This document shows, in pieces, positions 1 to 9,035 of a DNA stretch of 64,000 nt (positions are counted from its first letter, which is position 1; the number at the start of each line of letters is the position of its first letter). Source of the DNA: Geobacter sp. SVR (GTDB lineage Bacteria > Desulfobacterota > Desulfuromonadia > Geobacterales > Pseudopelobacteraceae). The stretch is from positions 2,572,501 to 2,636,500 of the forward strand of contig NZ_AP024469.1 of assembly GCF_016865365.1 (NCBI RefSeq), given 5' to 3'. The notes under the pieces are model-generated. The model saw only the letters and a program-made list of their open reading frames with translations. It was not told the origin of the DNA and made no database searches. The position numbers and the translations under genes were made by a program.

Positions 1-456
1 ATCAGCCTCTTCCAGCCGGTACTCTGCATTTACGAAGACCGAATCGTGCAGCTCCTTCAACCGGCCCAACGTGTTGTCTATATCTTTTGACTCGACCGCT
101 TCGATCAGCTGCTCCGTCTTGGTCAATACGAGGCGGAACTTGTGATAGTTCCGAAGATCATTCAGTAACAACTCGCTGGTCAGCCCTTCGATATCCCGCT
201 CCTGGATCTGGGCGAGAAGGGACAGTATGAACTTGGCCTTATCAGCGGAGGTACACTTGTCCGCTATAGCAGAGCGGAGTACGTCCCACCCCATGAACGT
301 GCCGTTGTCCACGTAGAATTTCCTGATAATCAGGAACATCTTCCGCAGTTCGGCGTTGCCGAAGTATTCTGGACTAACAGCAACAAGAAGCTCAGGCCCT
401 TTCTCCTCCATGAGCTTCTTGATTGCGTTGCACTCTACGTGATGGTTACCAGGCAT
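1..456 (-). CDS. Replicative helicase-like protein, N-terminal part (partial)
   Basis: The gene starts at ATG 456 and is still open at the window edge (152 codons). It is preceded by a GAGGT ribosome site inside the end of the upstream dNMP kinase gene, which it overlaps by 11 bases, so the two are probably co-translated. The visible part is helical, with a segment around residues 30-55 (PEYFGNAELRKMF) that resembles the N-terminal domain of DnaB/T4 gp41-type replicative helicases. No Walker motif is visible because the ATPase domain would lie outside the window. The helicase call is therefore an inference from family resemblance and from the replication-type neighbours. Confidence 0.45.
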   Translation of the reverse strand, partial: MPGNHHVECNAIKKLMEEKGPELLVAVSPEYFGNAELRKMFLIIRKFYVDNGTFMGWDVLRSAIADKCTSADKAKFILSLLAQIQERDIEGLTSELLLNDLRNYHKFRLVLTKTEQLIEAVESKDIDNTLGRLKELHDSVFVNAEYRLEEAD

Positions 457-1075
457 GTGTTACCTCGGCTAGCAACGCCCGTACAATTTCGAGATAACTC
501 ACCAACGAACCGTTATTCTCGATCTGGTTAGTCCAGCCTTTGTAGGTGGCCAGGGCATTTTCGCTAGAATGCGAAGCATTGGTGATACCAGGGCAATTGG
601 CCCTGGTTACCTTTATTCTCAGCCCTCCCAATGACTCGACACCTGCCGCTTCGTTCGGAAAGCGCATGTCAGACAGCAGGTAAAGCTTGTCTTCGCTACA
701 CTGACGGAGCGCCTTCTTGACCCAATAGTCGGGGTCCTGCGCACGACGATACTCTGTTCCCCAATACTGCATCAGCGTCCTGGGCTTGAAATACCAGTAG
801 CCATTCGAATACCCGCCGTACTTGGCCAGGTAGTCCTTAAAAAACTGCGGCTTGCCGGGGTTGTGCCGGATACGCAGAATCGCTTCTTTGTCTTCATTGG
901 TCCCCCACAGATTTCGGTGATGCCAGACTACATCGTTTGCATCGAGGAACCTGCCTACTTCATCTTTCAAAGGTGCTGCAAAGGAAAGTTGGATAACACC
1001 GAACTCCCGTACGGCTACCCCGGCAAACGTGTCCTTTCCTGACTGCGCTGCACCGTTAATCCCGATCACCTTCAC
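446..1075 (-). CDS. Phage-type deoxynucleoside monophosphate kinase
   Basis: About 209 residues. The protein begins MKVIGINGAAQSGKDTF, a P-loop (GxxxSGKDT) of the kind seen in phage dNMP kinases, and has the DMRFPNEA and HSSENAL segments typical of that family. The reaction would be ATP-dependent phosphorylation of dNMPs in the cytoplasm to feed DNA replication. I chose GTG 1075 because AAGGAGG lies 5 bases upstream; a longer reading frame to 1120 has no ribosome site. It overlaps the helicase-like gene, which fits a replication module of a phage or conjugative element. Confidence 0.8.
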   Translation of the reverse strand: MKVIGINGAAQSGKDTFAGVAVREFGVIQLSFAAPLKDEVGRFLDANDVVWHHRNLWGTNEDKEAILRIRHNPGKPQFFKDYLAKYGGYSNGYWYFKPRTLMQYWGTEYRRAQDPDYWVKKALRQCSEDKLYLLSDMRFPNEAAGVESLGGLRIKVTRANCPGITNASHSSENALATYKGWTNQIENNGSLVSYLEIVRALLAEVTHAW

Positions 1076-1281
1076 CCAAATCCTCCTTGTGTTTAGCGCT
1101 GCCCTTGCGAGTGATTCCACACTTACGCTAACGGACGTGCCATCAATGGCTTTTGCCTCCCCAGATCAGAGGAATCGAACCTCTCTATGTCGTTCCAAAC
1201 CTCGACAAACGAGCATGAGTCGAATCGGCATTGTCTTTCAATCTTATTTATATAAAAATAATTATCTATATATAAATAAAA

Positions 1282-2616
1282 TTACATAAAAGAAAAAACG
1301 TCACTCGTTTTGAGCTGGTACCCCAGTTTCTGGTACCATCTCGTTCTGTTGGTAGCAAATCTTTTAGCAAGATCTCCTTTATCTACGAGGTCAACGATAA
1401 GTGGTGTAGGCTTCCCATCCAGCCTGCGAACTATTCTACCGGACAATTGCTCAACGAATGACTGGTTATTTGAAGGTCTTCCATTGACGAGGGCATCGAG
1501 GGCCGGAAGATCCAATCCTTTATCTGCTTTACGGACGGTCAGAATCGCGTCAATCATACCATGTGCCAGCTTGTCCCTAAGCGCCAGATCCTGGGCCAAG
1601 GTGGTGCTGCCGGTGTACAGGACGTGCTTTATGCCGCTCTTTTTCAGGTACATCGCTACCTGCTTCAAGGTGCCCACGGTAACGCCTACGGTCAAGACTT
1701 TGCGTCCCTGCTGCACCAACGAAATGGTGAGATCAGCCATGAGTTTATTTCTGGCCAAGTCTTTGCCTAAAGCACTTTGAATCTTGCCCCAATCGTCGGG
1801 GTTTTCACTGTAGAATTTGGTTTCGGTCGGTAGGAAAACAACGTCTGCTTTCAAGGCAGACTCGTCTATCATAACGATCCTCTGATCTGAAACCATATCG
1901 GTCAGCACGTCATTTGCATACCCCTTCTTCATTAGCGTAGCCGTGCAGCCAAGACGGTACTCATTATCCATCTTCATCAGGATCTCTCTGCGAGTATCAG
2001 ATGCAGTGCTGTGAAACTCGTCCAGTAGCAGGCATCCATATTCCTTGCGGATTCTAAGGGTCAACTCGGGATTGGCATGGAGCAATTGAAAGGTCGCAAC
2101 TGCTACGTCATCAAATAGTTTGGCGTTGCGCTCGACAATCTGCACCTGCCGTTTCCAAACTATGTCAAAGGCTGCTTGCCATTGTGTTTGCAGAGAACCC
2201 ATGTCGACAAGAATCAGCACCTTGCTGCCGAGCTGCCCCGCTACCCAAGTCATCGTGACTGTCTTCCCGCACCCGCAGTCCGCTTCCAATACCCCGTATT
2301 TCTCACGAAGAGTAAACTCTAAAAGAGCGTGGGCCGGATCGACTTGATGAGGTCTAAACGTGAAGTCGGGATTCAACTCAAAAGGCTTGCTAAGAGGCAA
2401 GCCTTTCGACCTGCAGTCGATGATGTCAGTCCCTAGCAGGGTTGCTACCGCCTTCAACTTTGTTATGTTAGGGGGCAGGTAAGCAACGCCATCTTTATAT
2501 CTGTAAGTTCTAATGCAGTCTGCGGCGCTGTTGTAGTGCACAAACATGCGGAGGACCTCACGTTTGAGGTCCTCCGGGAGTTGTACCTTCGCCATGTTAC
2601 GAAGAACAATTGGCAT
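1282..2616 (-). CDS. Superfamily 2 DNA/RNA helicase (UvsW/SSL2-like)
   Basis: 444 residues. Walker A is seen as DCGCGKT near residue 113, the DExH box as LLLDEFH, motif III as GCTAT and a motif VI-like LSGRIVRRLDG near the C-terminus, so both RecA-like lobes are present. The N-terminal 90 residues resemble the small substrate-recognition domain of phage UvsW-type helicases. Likely roles are branch migration or strand annealing during replication and recombination of the mobile element. It starts 4 bases after the stop of the winged-helix gene upstream; no good ribosome site is visible, so translational coupling is likely. Confidence 0.85.
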   Translation of the reverse strand: MPIVLRNMAKVQLPEDLKREVLRMFVHYNSAADCIRTYRYKDGVAYLPPNITKLKAVATLLGTDIIDCRSKGLPLSKPFELNPDFTFRPHQVDPAHALLEFTLREKYGVLEADCGCGKTVTMTWVAGQLGSKVLILVDMGSLQTQWQAAFDIVWKRQVQIVERNAKLFDDVAVATFQLLHANPELTLRIRKEYGCLLLDEFHSTASDTRREILMKMDNEYRLGCTATLMKKGYANDVLTDMVSDQRIVMIDESALKADVVFLPTETKFYSENPDDWGKIQSALGKDLARNKLMADLTISLVQQGRKVLTVGVTVGTLKQVAMYLKKSGIKHVLYTGSTTLAQDLALRDKLAHGMIDAILTVRKADKGLDLPALDALVNGRPSNNQSFVEQLSGRIVRRLDGKPTPLIVDLVDKGDLAKRFATNRTRWYQKLGYQLKTSDVFSFM

Positions 2617-2619
2617 TTG

Positions 2620-2958
2620 TTATTTTTTCAACTCGGCAACCACCGCTTTGCCGTGCTCACTTACAAACAGGCGCTGGCGGTGCCGGTAGTGCGGATCGGG
2701 GGCAGTGACGATGAGGTCCAGGCCGTCCGATTCCTTCTTGTGGTGGTTGTAAAACCTGGACAGTATCTTCACTATCCGGGAGGCGTTGCCCTGAGACATG
2801 CCCAGCTCCCCAATCAACTCTTGCGTGGTTACACCTGCCTCACCGTGTTGTACTACAGCAATAAAAAACTCAAGCCACACGGCGGGAATATCGTCCTTTC
2901 CGACAGCACGCCGCAGCGTACCAAGGGCCTTAGCAAAGGCGTACAATCTATCATCCAT
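2620..2958 (-). CDS. Winged-helix DNA-binding protein (MarR-like)
   Basis: 112 residues. Residues 35-75 read as a helix-turn-helix (TTQELIGELGMSQGNASRIVKIL) in the arrangement of MarR/IclR-type winged helices, followed by a wing region rich in His and Arg. It probably regulates genes of the mobile element. GGGGGGAAC precedes the ATG at 2958, and the gene is directly upstream of the SF2 helicase gene, with which it should be co-transcribed. Confidence 0.6.
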   Translation of the reverse strand: MDDRLYAFAKALGTLRRAVGKDDIPAVWLEFFIAVVQHGEAGVTTQELIGELGMSQGNASRIVKILSRFYNHHKKESDGLDLIVTAPDPHYRHRQRLFVSEHGKAVVAELKK

Positions 2959-3014
2959 GTCGTTCCCCCCAAGGTATATACATGGGGATAGTTATACACC
3001 CTTAAATAGTTCTG

Positions 3015-3197
3015 TCAAGCTTTAGTTGACAAGCAAACTGACACACAACCTTGGCAATACTTCCCCAAGTATATGCTTTGTTCCAGGTCTGTCGGCGTTT
3101 CGAGAGTACCGGACTCAATAGCCTCTATCAACGCCACGTTGTTTACGTAGACTTCATGCTGATCGATAGAACTACCACAAATTTGGCACCTTTCCAT
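3015..3197 (-). CDS. Small zinc-ribbon-like protein
   Basis: 60 residues with one CxxC pair near the N-terminus (CQIC) and another near the C-terminus (CQGC), the layout of a small zinc-binding protein. A strong GGGAGGGGG ribosome site precedes the ATG at 3197, which supports that it is translated. Its function is unknown; it is one of several Cys-rich small proteins of this mobile element. Confidence 0.6.
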   Translation of the reverse strand: MERCQICGSSIDQHEVYVNNVALIEAIESGTLETPTDLEQSIYLGKYCQGCVSVCLSTKA

Positions 3198-3335
3198 TTA
3201 ACGGCCCCCTCCCATTTGGGCCAAATCATCGAAGAATAAGGAATGGCTTTGGGGGATCAGTGCCAACACTTCGTTAGCCAGGGTTTTAATCTCCCAATAA
3301 GCACGTTTGTCTAACCCGGAGCATCAAGAAGTTCC

Positions 3336-3647
3336 TCACGCTTCTTGCATCAATTGCCCAAATTCAACTCGCCTCTGGTAAGCAGTGTTTGGATTAATCT
3401 TAGACACTTTCAACGTAGCAAGGGGCCTGCACGTCGGCCAGCGATCTGCAGGCGGTAAGTCCACCTGCATTTTACCGAAAGGTTTGCAATACGGTGACTT
3501 GCCAGCTCTTGCAGACACCCGCGGGAAATCCCGAATATCGAAGGTCAGCGAAATGTGTAGATTGTTGTACCATGACCGGCTGTCAAGATATGTCGCAACA
3601 GGGTCACAGTCCTTATCACCAAGCAAAAAGATTCCGTCTGCTGCCAT
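3336..3647 (-). CDS. Hypothetical protein of the mobile element
   Basis: 103 residues, with no domain I recognise. The composition is protein-like (mixed strands, then a basic amphipathic C-terminal helix around KVSKINPNTAYQRR), unlike the overlapping frame, which is low-complexity. The gene lies 46 bases downstream of the preceding gene, and no clear ribosome site precedes ATG 3647, so the start is uncertain. Confidence 0.45.
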   Translation of the reverse strand: MAADGIFLLGDKDCDPVATYLDSRSWYNNLHISLTFDIRDFPRVSARAGKSPYCKPFGKMQVDLPPADRWPTCRPLATLKVSKINPNTAYQRRVEFGQLMQEA

Positions 3648-3692
3648 GCTGCTGTCGCTGCGGCCCTCTTTTTCATAACTTTGCTCATTACC

Positions 3693-3986
3693 CTAATAGC
3701 GACACTCTGCGGGTTGTAGAGAATCAACTCTCCTCGCACGGCGCACCTCGCTGCCACTAGGAAACACCTTCGCAAACACGTAGTTTTTGAACAGCTTGCA
3801 CAAGGACTCATCGCAGACATGACCGTAGTCGTTTGACAGCAACTTCTTGGCAATCATGTCGTTGCTTATACCGAACAACTTGCGCTTCTTGCTTTCCCCC
3901 AGGTCTGCAAGAAGATTTGGGTAGCCGTACATCTCTTTGATCTGAGTTCGATATTCGTCTACAAACTCACTGACGCTGACTTGCAT
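3693..3986 (-). CDS. Hypothetical protein of the mobile element
   Basis: 97 residues, mostly helical and charged. Its start codon overlaps the stop of the upstream gene (TAATG), so translational coupling is likely. I do not recognise a family. Two cysteines in the middle (VCDESLC) are five residues apart and could bind a metal, but this is not diagnostic. Confidence 0.5.
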   Translation of the reverse strand: MQVSVSEFVDEYRTQIKEMYGYPNLLADLGESKKRKLFGISNDMIAKKLLSNDYGHVCDESLCKLFKNYVFAKVFPSGSEVRRARRVDSLQPAECRY

Positions 3987-4417
3987 TACAGGTTTCCCTC
4001 CCAGCGGCTGCGTATTCCATCCAGGCGGGGGCCGACCTTTACTGCTTGGCCGATCAAGATCGGCTGCAGCAGACTGACGGTGGAGGTAAAGCCTTTACGT
4101 TCCAGTCTTTCGGAGATCTGACGATAGCGATCGATGACGATGCTGTCTCCGACGTAACTCAAGTTGAACGTGTAGAAGTCGTTCTGTCGACCTGTTCTCG
4201 AATAAGACATGTAGAGAATGTGCAATTTGATACTGTTGAACGGGAATGTAGTGTCCAGATGCTGCTTGAGGATGAAGAGGTCACATAAGGCTTGGTCAGT
4301 CTTATACCGCAATGCTACGACTGAGGGAGAAGTAATGGTAAAGCTATTGACATCACTGTTGTTTTCTGCATTTGTGATTTTTCTGGATACTACCTTATTT
4401 CCGTCTTTATGTAGCAC
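3986..4417 (-). CDS. Hypothetical protein of the mobile element
   Basis: 143 residues. The start is a GTG at 4417 because AGGAGG sits four bases upstream; an ATG in another frame at the same place gives only 9 codons. The protein is a mix of strands and helices (IKLHILYMSYSRTG, FYTFNLSYVGDSIVIDRY) with no recognised domain. It is coupled to the next gene downstream through a one-base overlap. Confidence 0.5.
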   Translation of the reverse strand: MLHKDGNKVVSRKITNAENNSDVNSFTITSPSVVALRYKTDQALCDLFILKQHLDTTFPFNSIKLHILYMSYSRTGRQNDFYTFNLSYVGDSIVIDRYRQISERLERKGFTSTVSLLQPILIGQAVKVGPRLDGIRSRWEGNL

Positions 4418-4425
4418 ATGGCCTC

Positions 4426-4680
4426 CTAGAGTTTTGGTGTGATTGTATAGACTTTCTTGCCGTGAAGCATCGCACCAGTCTGAACTACTTCATCCATGCG
4501 GGTGTTGTAATACTTGTGACAAACGTAGATTCCTACACCGATACCGAGCAAAGTGAAGATCATGGCAATCAAAATACTGTTGTAACAGGAGCAAATAAAA
4601 CCTTTCAATGCTGCCAGCTTATCTGACGTAGACTTCTCTTCTACAATGGGCTTGTATGTAGCCATGTCATGGACACTCAT
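4426..4680 (-). CDS. Small single-pass membrane protein
   Basis: 84 residues with one strong membrane segment at roughly residues 32-54 (SILIAMIFTLLGIGVGIYVC). AAAGGAGG precedes the ATG, which overlaps the TGA of the lytic transglycosylase gene upstream as ATGA. This coupling suggests the two proteins act together at the cell envelope, for example in DNA transfer or lysis; that role is inferred from position only. Confidence 0.6.
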   Translation of the reverse strand: MSVHDMATYKPIVEEKSTSDKLAALKGFICSCYNSILIAMIFTLLGIGVGIYVCHKYYNTRMDEVVQTGAMLHGKKVYTITPKL

Positions 4681-5186
4681 GCTGCCTCCTTTATCCTTGC
4701 GGAAACTTGTTTATATAAATCAAATACCTTATCCGCTTCTTTCTTGGCGGCAGGGTTACGGCCTCCCTTATAAAGCATCATCGCGTGTTGCATGTCCCCC
4801 TTAGCGAGAGTTCGTTTTTCGTCTAAAATACATGCAGCCACCATCAAGTCGGCGGTGTCGTAGCCGAAGCGCATTATCGCGTCCGGGGTCTGTCCCAGGC
4901 CCTTGTGGCCCTTTATGGACTTCGCAGTCCGCTTGAAACGGCTCTCGCAGTAGATGTTGCAGGCCCATAACACCGGATCAATGTTCTTGGCGGTCGCTGT
5001 GACGAACACGTCTTTGGCAAAACGTGGATCAACCTCCAACAACCATAGTGTTTTTCTTGTATCGGCCAGTCGCGGATCTTCGTGCATGATCTGTACTGGC
5101 TGCGGCAGGTTCGCCTGAAAATCATTGGCCACTGTCATGAGCCCCATTGTGCCTACTATCAGAAGAGTCAAAGTTGTTTTTATCAT
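4677..5186 (-). CDS. Lytic transglycosylase-like protein (SLT fold)
   Basis: 169 residues with an N-terminal signal-like segment (MIKTTLTLLIVGTMGLMTVA). The SLT core is recognisable in IYCESRFKRTAKSIKGHKGLGQ, where Glu of ESRF would be the catalytic acid and GLGQ is the second conserved block. Members cleave peptidoglycan between MurNAc and GlcNAc, commonly to let a conjugation or phage apparatus pass the wall. AAAGGA precedes the ATG at 5186, and the gene is coupled to the small membrane protein downstream. Confidence 0.75.
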   Translation of the reverse strand: MIKTTLTLLIVGTMGLMTVANDFQANLPQPVQIMHEDPRLADTRKTLWLLEVDPRFAKDVFVTATAKNIDPVLWACNIYCESRFKRTAKSIKGHKGLGQTPDAIMRFGYDTADLMVAACILDEKRTLAKGDMQHAMMLYKGGRNPAAKKEADKVFDLYKQVSARIKEAA

Positions 5187-5215
5187 TCAGAATCCTTTCT
5201 CGCTCCCAGGGCGGT

Positions 5216-5380
5216 TTATTGGGTATTGTCCTCCCTTGGCACAAGCTGGTGTTTATATTCCTTCTCGATCAGATGTGAAACGATTGCTGACTTGTTCTTC
5301 GTGTGTAGAAAGTCCTTCAGTTTTTCCAGCTTTTCGATGACAGAGGGGGCCATCGAAAAGGTTACTATCGTAGCTGCCAT
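5216..5380 (-). CDS. Ribbon-helix-helix (CopG/Arc-like) protein
   Basis: 54 residues. It begins with a short strand (MAATIVTFSMAPSVIEKL) followed by two helices with an NKSAIVSHLIE turn, the pattern of CopG/Arc regulators. GGGAGG precedes the ATG. Such proteins bind palindromic operators as dimers and often control plasmid or phage genes. It could be a ligand for the AT-rich palindromes found between genes of this element; that link is speculation. Confidence 0.6.
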   Translation of the reverse strand: MAATIVTFSMAPSVIEKLEKLKDFLHTKNKSAIVSHLIEKEYKHQLVPREDNTQ

Positions 5381-5611
5381 TACTCCTCCCAAATCAATTT
5401 TACGCTACAGGTAGGGCAGTAGGTGAAACCGCCCAAATACTACAATCGCGGCAAGATGGTCATACATAGTGTTTCCGTTCAAGGTATCAATCTGGTGCGC
5501 TTTGTCCTTTGTTACTGTTCGATATCCCAAAACCGCTCCTTCATTTATTATCTATCATACCTTTTCACTTTTTTGCCTGTCAATAATTATTTATTTATTG
5601 ATAACTATTGA

Positions 5612-5636
5612 CAAACAAAAGCAGGGTTTCCCCTGC
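5612..5636 (-). terminator. Intrinsic terminator downstream of the 5810-6595 gene
   Basis: On the minus strand GCAGGG-GAAA-CCCTGC is followed by TTTTGTTTG. It closes the transcript of the zinc-ribbon gene that ends at 5810. Confidence 0.6.
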
Positions 5637-5809
5637 CCTACGGTTACTTCGGATCCCTCACGGGCTAACAAACAAGCCTCCAGTTGATCGGAGATCAACT
5701 GAAGGATGTCACATCGTGACGCCCAGAAAGCAACTGGTCGGTCCCCTTACTGAGTCGACTACTCCACTCTCAGAGTGTCCGTGCCCCCTTCTGACGGGAA
5801 GCATTTACC

Positions 5810-6595
5810 TCACTTTCTCAGCCTTGCTCTCATCATTCCGTACACCACACCTTTAAGATACTCAGGGGAAACCTGCGATTTCGGTCCAGCCAGGTCCATC
5901 AGTTCCCTGAGATCATCGTCCAGGTCGAGCTTCTCAACGCGAATCTTGAGCTTAGGCTCTTCGACCGGACTCGCTTGTGCTTCCTGAGCTGGCAGGAAAG
6001 GCGGCTGCGCCTCGACCGGAGCTGCGACCTCAGGGATTGGAACACTCTTCACAGAACAGGCTGGGCACAATTTCAGTTTAGACCCGGGTCGATACTGCGT
6101 AACGCCCGAATCCTCCGGTACGAACATCTGCGCCCTGGTTGGAACACCGTCTCTGTAACTGATCGGCCTACGCCCCTTCAGCTCCTTACCGCACCCGTAA
6201 CATGTCACGCTCCAGTTAATGTAAGCGCCGGTCGCGTCTTTGATGATCGGCTTGCCTTCGTAGGTCGTGATTTCGGGGCGGTTGATACTCTGCTGTCGCG
6301 CACGCTCAAAAGCAACGTGTATAGCATCGGCAAAGTCTTTTGGATCGACTCCAGGAAATTCATCGTAGACGTGCAGCTTCTTATGAAAGGTAAGCGCCTT
6401 CCCGTCTGTCTCGGTATTGTCAGGCAAGCGAATAGTGCCTTCGGAGGCCAGCTTGTAGCCTTGCAGTCGAACGATATTCTGGTGCATACCCAGCATAACG
6501 TCTTCGAAGTTATCTACGTTGACATCACTTGGAATAGCTACATAATAGGAGTTTCCTTCTTTGTCCACCAGCCGCCTGAATAATTCACGAGCCAC
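5810..6595 (-). CDS. Zinc-ribbon protein of unknown function
   Basis: 261 residues starting at GTG 6595, seven bases after AGGAGG. The middle carries one zinc-ribbon half (CYGCGKE, near residue 132) and another (LCPAC, near 178). A linker rich in Pro, Ala and Glu follows, then an acidic/basic C-terminal helix. The N-terminal 110 residues are mixed alpha/beta with no family I recognise. It sits alone between AT-rich spacers and is probably a single-gene transcript. Confidence 0.6.
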   Translation of the reverse strand: MARELFRRLVDKEGNSYYVAIPSDVNVDNFEDVMLGMHQNIVRLQGYKLASEGTIRLPDNTETDGKALTFHKKLHVYDEFPGVDPKDFADAIHVAFERARQQSINRPEITTYEGKPIIKDATGAYINWSVTCYGCGKELKGRRPISYRDGVPTRAQMFVPEDSGVTQYRPGSKLKLCPACSVKSVPIPEVAAPVEAQPPFLPAQEAQASPVEEPKLKIRVEKLDLDDDLRELMDLAGPKSQVSPEYLKGVVYGMMRARLRK

Positions 6596-6945
6596 GACGC
6601 TGCCTCCTAAAAAGATTTTCTTAAAAGACTAGCACCGAGTCTACGAACAGACAAGTAGAAAATGTTTAATCGGCAGTCCCTTTGCAAGTTGGGCACATGG
6701 TAAAAAGTACGATATTCTTGCCTGTTGTGAACTTGTAGCTGAGATCTCCGGTGCGTTTACAGCTCTTCGAGATATCCTTTTTTACATAACAACATGATCA
6801 AAAAGTTTTATATACAAATTATTATTTACAAACAAATAAACAAATAAACAAAAGCTACCTTAGGACCATGTCGTGGGGAAAATCCAAACTTTTTTGTCTG
6901 CAGCACAGTTTGTGAGAGCAATTTTGAGAGAGAAGAAATACTGCA

Positions 6946-7104
6946 TCAGCTCATGCCATCTCTCTTTCGAGTAGTCCTGTAGTAGCCTCTTTGCTTGCCA
7001 ACCCTAATCTCTTTCAAGGCTAAGTCTACGAAAGATCCGCAACACTTAACTGATCGGGTGTTTACACTACCAAGCATTGCTGAAATTTTGCAGGATAGAG
7101 TCAT
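6946..7104 (-). CDS. Possible small protein in a mostly empty spacer
   Basis: A 52-codon frame (MTLSCKISAML...) with a basic C-terminus and three cysteines. The composition is plausible, but no ribosome site is visible before the ATG. It is the only frame of note in the 6596-7145 spacer, which otherwise contains an AT-rich palindrome (6805-6850) and, at about 6685-6780 on the minus strand, an open stretch encoding a zinc-ribbon-like CPTCKG end without a usable start codon, perhaps a gene remnant. Confidence 0.25.
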   Translation of the reverse strand: MTLSCKISAMLGSVNTRSVKCCGSFVDLALKEIRVGKQRGYYRTTRKRDGMS

Positions 7105-7145
7105 GCTGGCCACGATAGGTCTTTGTCGTCTTCAATTTCCTGATA

Positions 7146-7409
7146 CTAGTCGGCTACTCTTTCGCCTGTTTCCGGCAGATCGCAAAGCACATCTCCGCCA
7201 TCGAACAAGAAAGTAAAGGTGTTCTCTCCATCCAGGTCTATAGCACCCATACCGAGTGAGTTGTATTCATCCAACAGGATACGGAAATCTTTTAGCTTGC
7301 TACAGCCACGGCTGCATTTTGTCTTGTCTACGTGCATATGCTCACACCCGAATCTTTCGTGGCATGGGGAAACAATAAGGTCGGCGTAAGCGCTGTAATT
7401 CATGGACAT
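7146..7409 (-). CDS. Small Cys/His-rich protein
   Basis: 87 residues with a cluster of potential metal ligands in the N-terminal half (SPCHERFGCEHMHVDKTKC, then RGC) and an acidic C-terminal half. AAGGAGA precedes ATG 7409. The ligand cluster suggests a zinc-binding fold; no family is recognised. Confidence 0.5.
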   Translation of the reverse strand: MSMNYSAYADLIVSPCHERFGCEHMHVDKTKCSRGCSKLKDFRILLDEYNSLGMGAIDLDGENTFTFLFDGGDVLCDLPETGERVAD

Positions 7410-7603
7410 CTCAGCTAATCTCCTTTCTTCCTGTTTTGGTTATTTTCTACTGGAGTACTATAACTAGGTGCCTTGGACGTGGCATTTCACGCAGGCACCT
7501 TGCCCGGCGAACATCTACAAGAGAGATGAAAATACACCTTTGGGCCGCTGATCTCTTGCCGTGTCGCTTCGGCGTTGGAGGGAACGTCATTCAACGGCCC
7601 AAG

Positions 7604-7705
7604 CTAATGCCCTATAAGCTGCTGTCCTTGAGACCGGTCGAGTTTTTGCCGACTTCGGGAGCACCACGGGTAAACGGAAGAACCAACAGTAACGATCTGA
7701 GTCAT
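7604..7705 (-). CDS. Possible 33-residue protein
   Basis: The only support is an excellent ribosome site (AAAAAAGGAG, eight bases before ATG) and its position directly downstream of an AT-rich palindrome at 7750-7785 like those preceding other genes here. The product (MTQIVTVGSSVYPW...) is not recognised. Confidence 0.3.
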   Translation of the reverse strand: MTQIVTVGSSVYPWCSRSRQKLDRSQGQQLIGH

Positions 7706-7813
7706 TTCGAATCTCCTTTTTTAATTACGCCGCGGGACGGACAAGATTATTTCACTTGCAAATAAATATTTACATACAAATACATCTAGACACACAATGG
7801 CCTTCTTCATGCA

Positions 7814-7867
7814 TTACAGGTGAGGCAAGTTTTTTTTGCATTTGCACCCTGACACGCACATAGTCAT
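7814..7867 (-). CDS. Possible 17-residue Cys-rich peptide
   Basis: MTMCVSGCKCKKNLPHL follows a near-ideal ribosome site (GGGAGGAGGT). Three cysteines in seven residues would suit a metal- or Fe-S-binding peptide. It is too short to be certain. Confidence 0.3.
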   Translation of the reverse strand: MTMCVSGCKCKKNLPHL

Positions 7868-8032
7868 ACCTCCTCCCATTACTGCTCTTGTGTAGGAGGA
7901 CGCAGGCACCTCATCACGTACCTGATGACTTGTCAGTCATAACGTAGGGCTCTGGCCCCCTTAGTGTCATGCTTTTATTTTATACTTCTACCTAGTATCG
8001 ATATTGTAGTTTTCCTTTCGAGTGGTGACATG

Positions 8033-8431
8033 TTACCGAGCAAACCGAGACACAGGCATATTCTGCATTCTTCCTAGCGGAGTCATAAAGGTGCCGATGT
8101 TGTTTTTAACAGCAGGCTTACTTAGACTTTCTCGCTTTGACGCACGAGCCATCAACAATCCGCACTCAACAGCTTCGTCCCATATCTGCTGGAGTTGTTC
8201 TACTACCGGCACAGGGAGTCTACTTCTTGCCACATCACATAGCCACAGCTTACAAAGCAGGGATTTTACGCGACAGCCAGTCTGATCGTTCAGATGTCGG
8301 CATCGGATGCAGCACCCTTTCTTGCTTGCTGCAAACAGGCCTGCATTCGGGTCCCAGCCGCAGGTATTATGCTGTTCCAGAAGGGACTTTGCCCGGTCAT
8401 ACATTTGATCGTACATTGCGCTGGTTGACAT
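8033..8431 (-). CDS. Cys-rich hypothetical protein
   Basis: 132 residues from the ATG at 8431, chosen because AGGAGA lies seven bases upstream; the frame extends to 8587 without a ribosome site. The centre carries seven cysteines and a histidine (GCCIRCRHLNDQTGC, then LLCKLWLC), a likely zinc or Fe-S cluster site, with helices on both sides. No family is recognised. An AT-rich palindrome lies upstream at 8652-8692. The 8588-9035 stretch otherwise holds only a 15-codon frame at 8932 with a good ribosome site. Confidence 0.5.
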   Translation of the reverse strand: MSTSAMYDQMYDRAKSLLEQHNTCGWDPNAGLFAASKKGCCIRCRHLNDQTGCRVKSLLCKLWLCDVARSRLPVPVVEQLQQIWDEAVECGLLMARASKRESLSKPAVKNNIGTFMTPLGRMQNMPVSRFAR

Positions 8432-9035
8432 GATTTCTCCTAGTTTAGCTTGCATATCGGTGGCAGCAGTTCCTATGCTGCCATCCCTGCCCTTACTGTT
8501 CTCTACAAACCGAAGTGCATACTCACGAGGGACCTGGCGGGTACTTGAAACGACAATCGCACGTTCCACTCTCCCCCACCTATCCAACCTCCCGTAATGT
8601 CAACAAATCCCCGAATCTCTTCTACATGAACCAACAGCCTTCCATAGCAGTTTTATTTTACATAAAGATAGCTATATATATATAAATAATTTAAGTCAAG
8701 AAAAAACAAATTACCACGTCTACACAGACTGTAGTGTTGGTATCCTACGCCGCGATACGTTGGTTGACTCGGTCTTTCGCGGGTCAATTGCATAGCACAG
8801 TGTAGTAGTCGCGTTCGTCCTTCCGCGGCTACGGCGTGGAGATCCATTTTAAAAAATCAAAGGCTGCTGCATTGCTCTCAGTAAAGAAGATACCAATTCA
8901 TTGCGCATTGGGGAGGGACGAAATGAAAGCACGTGTAATCATGGAAGACCGTTTTGTTATGACGGCATAAAACGAAACTGAAATTTTGGCCCTGCATAGC
9001 GGATGAGGCAGGCCGTGGCTTAAAGGGAGGACATC

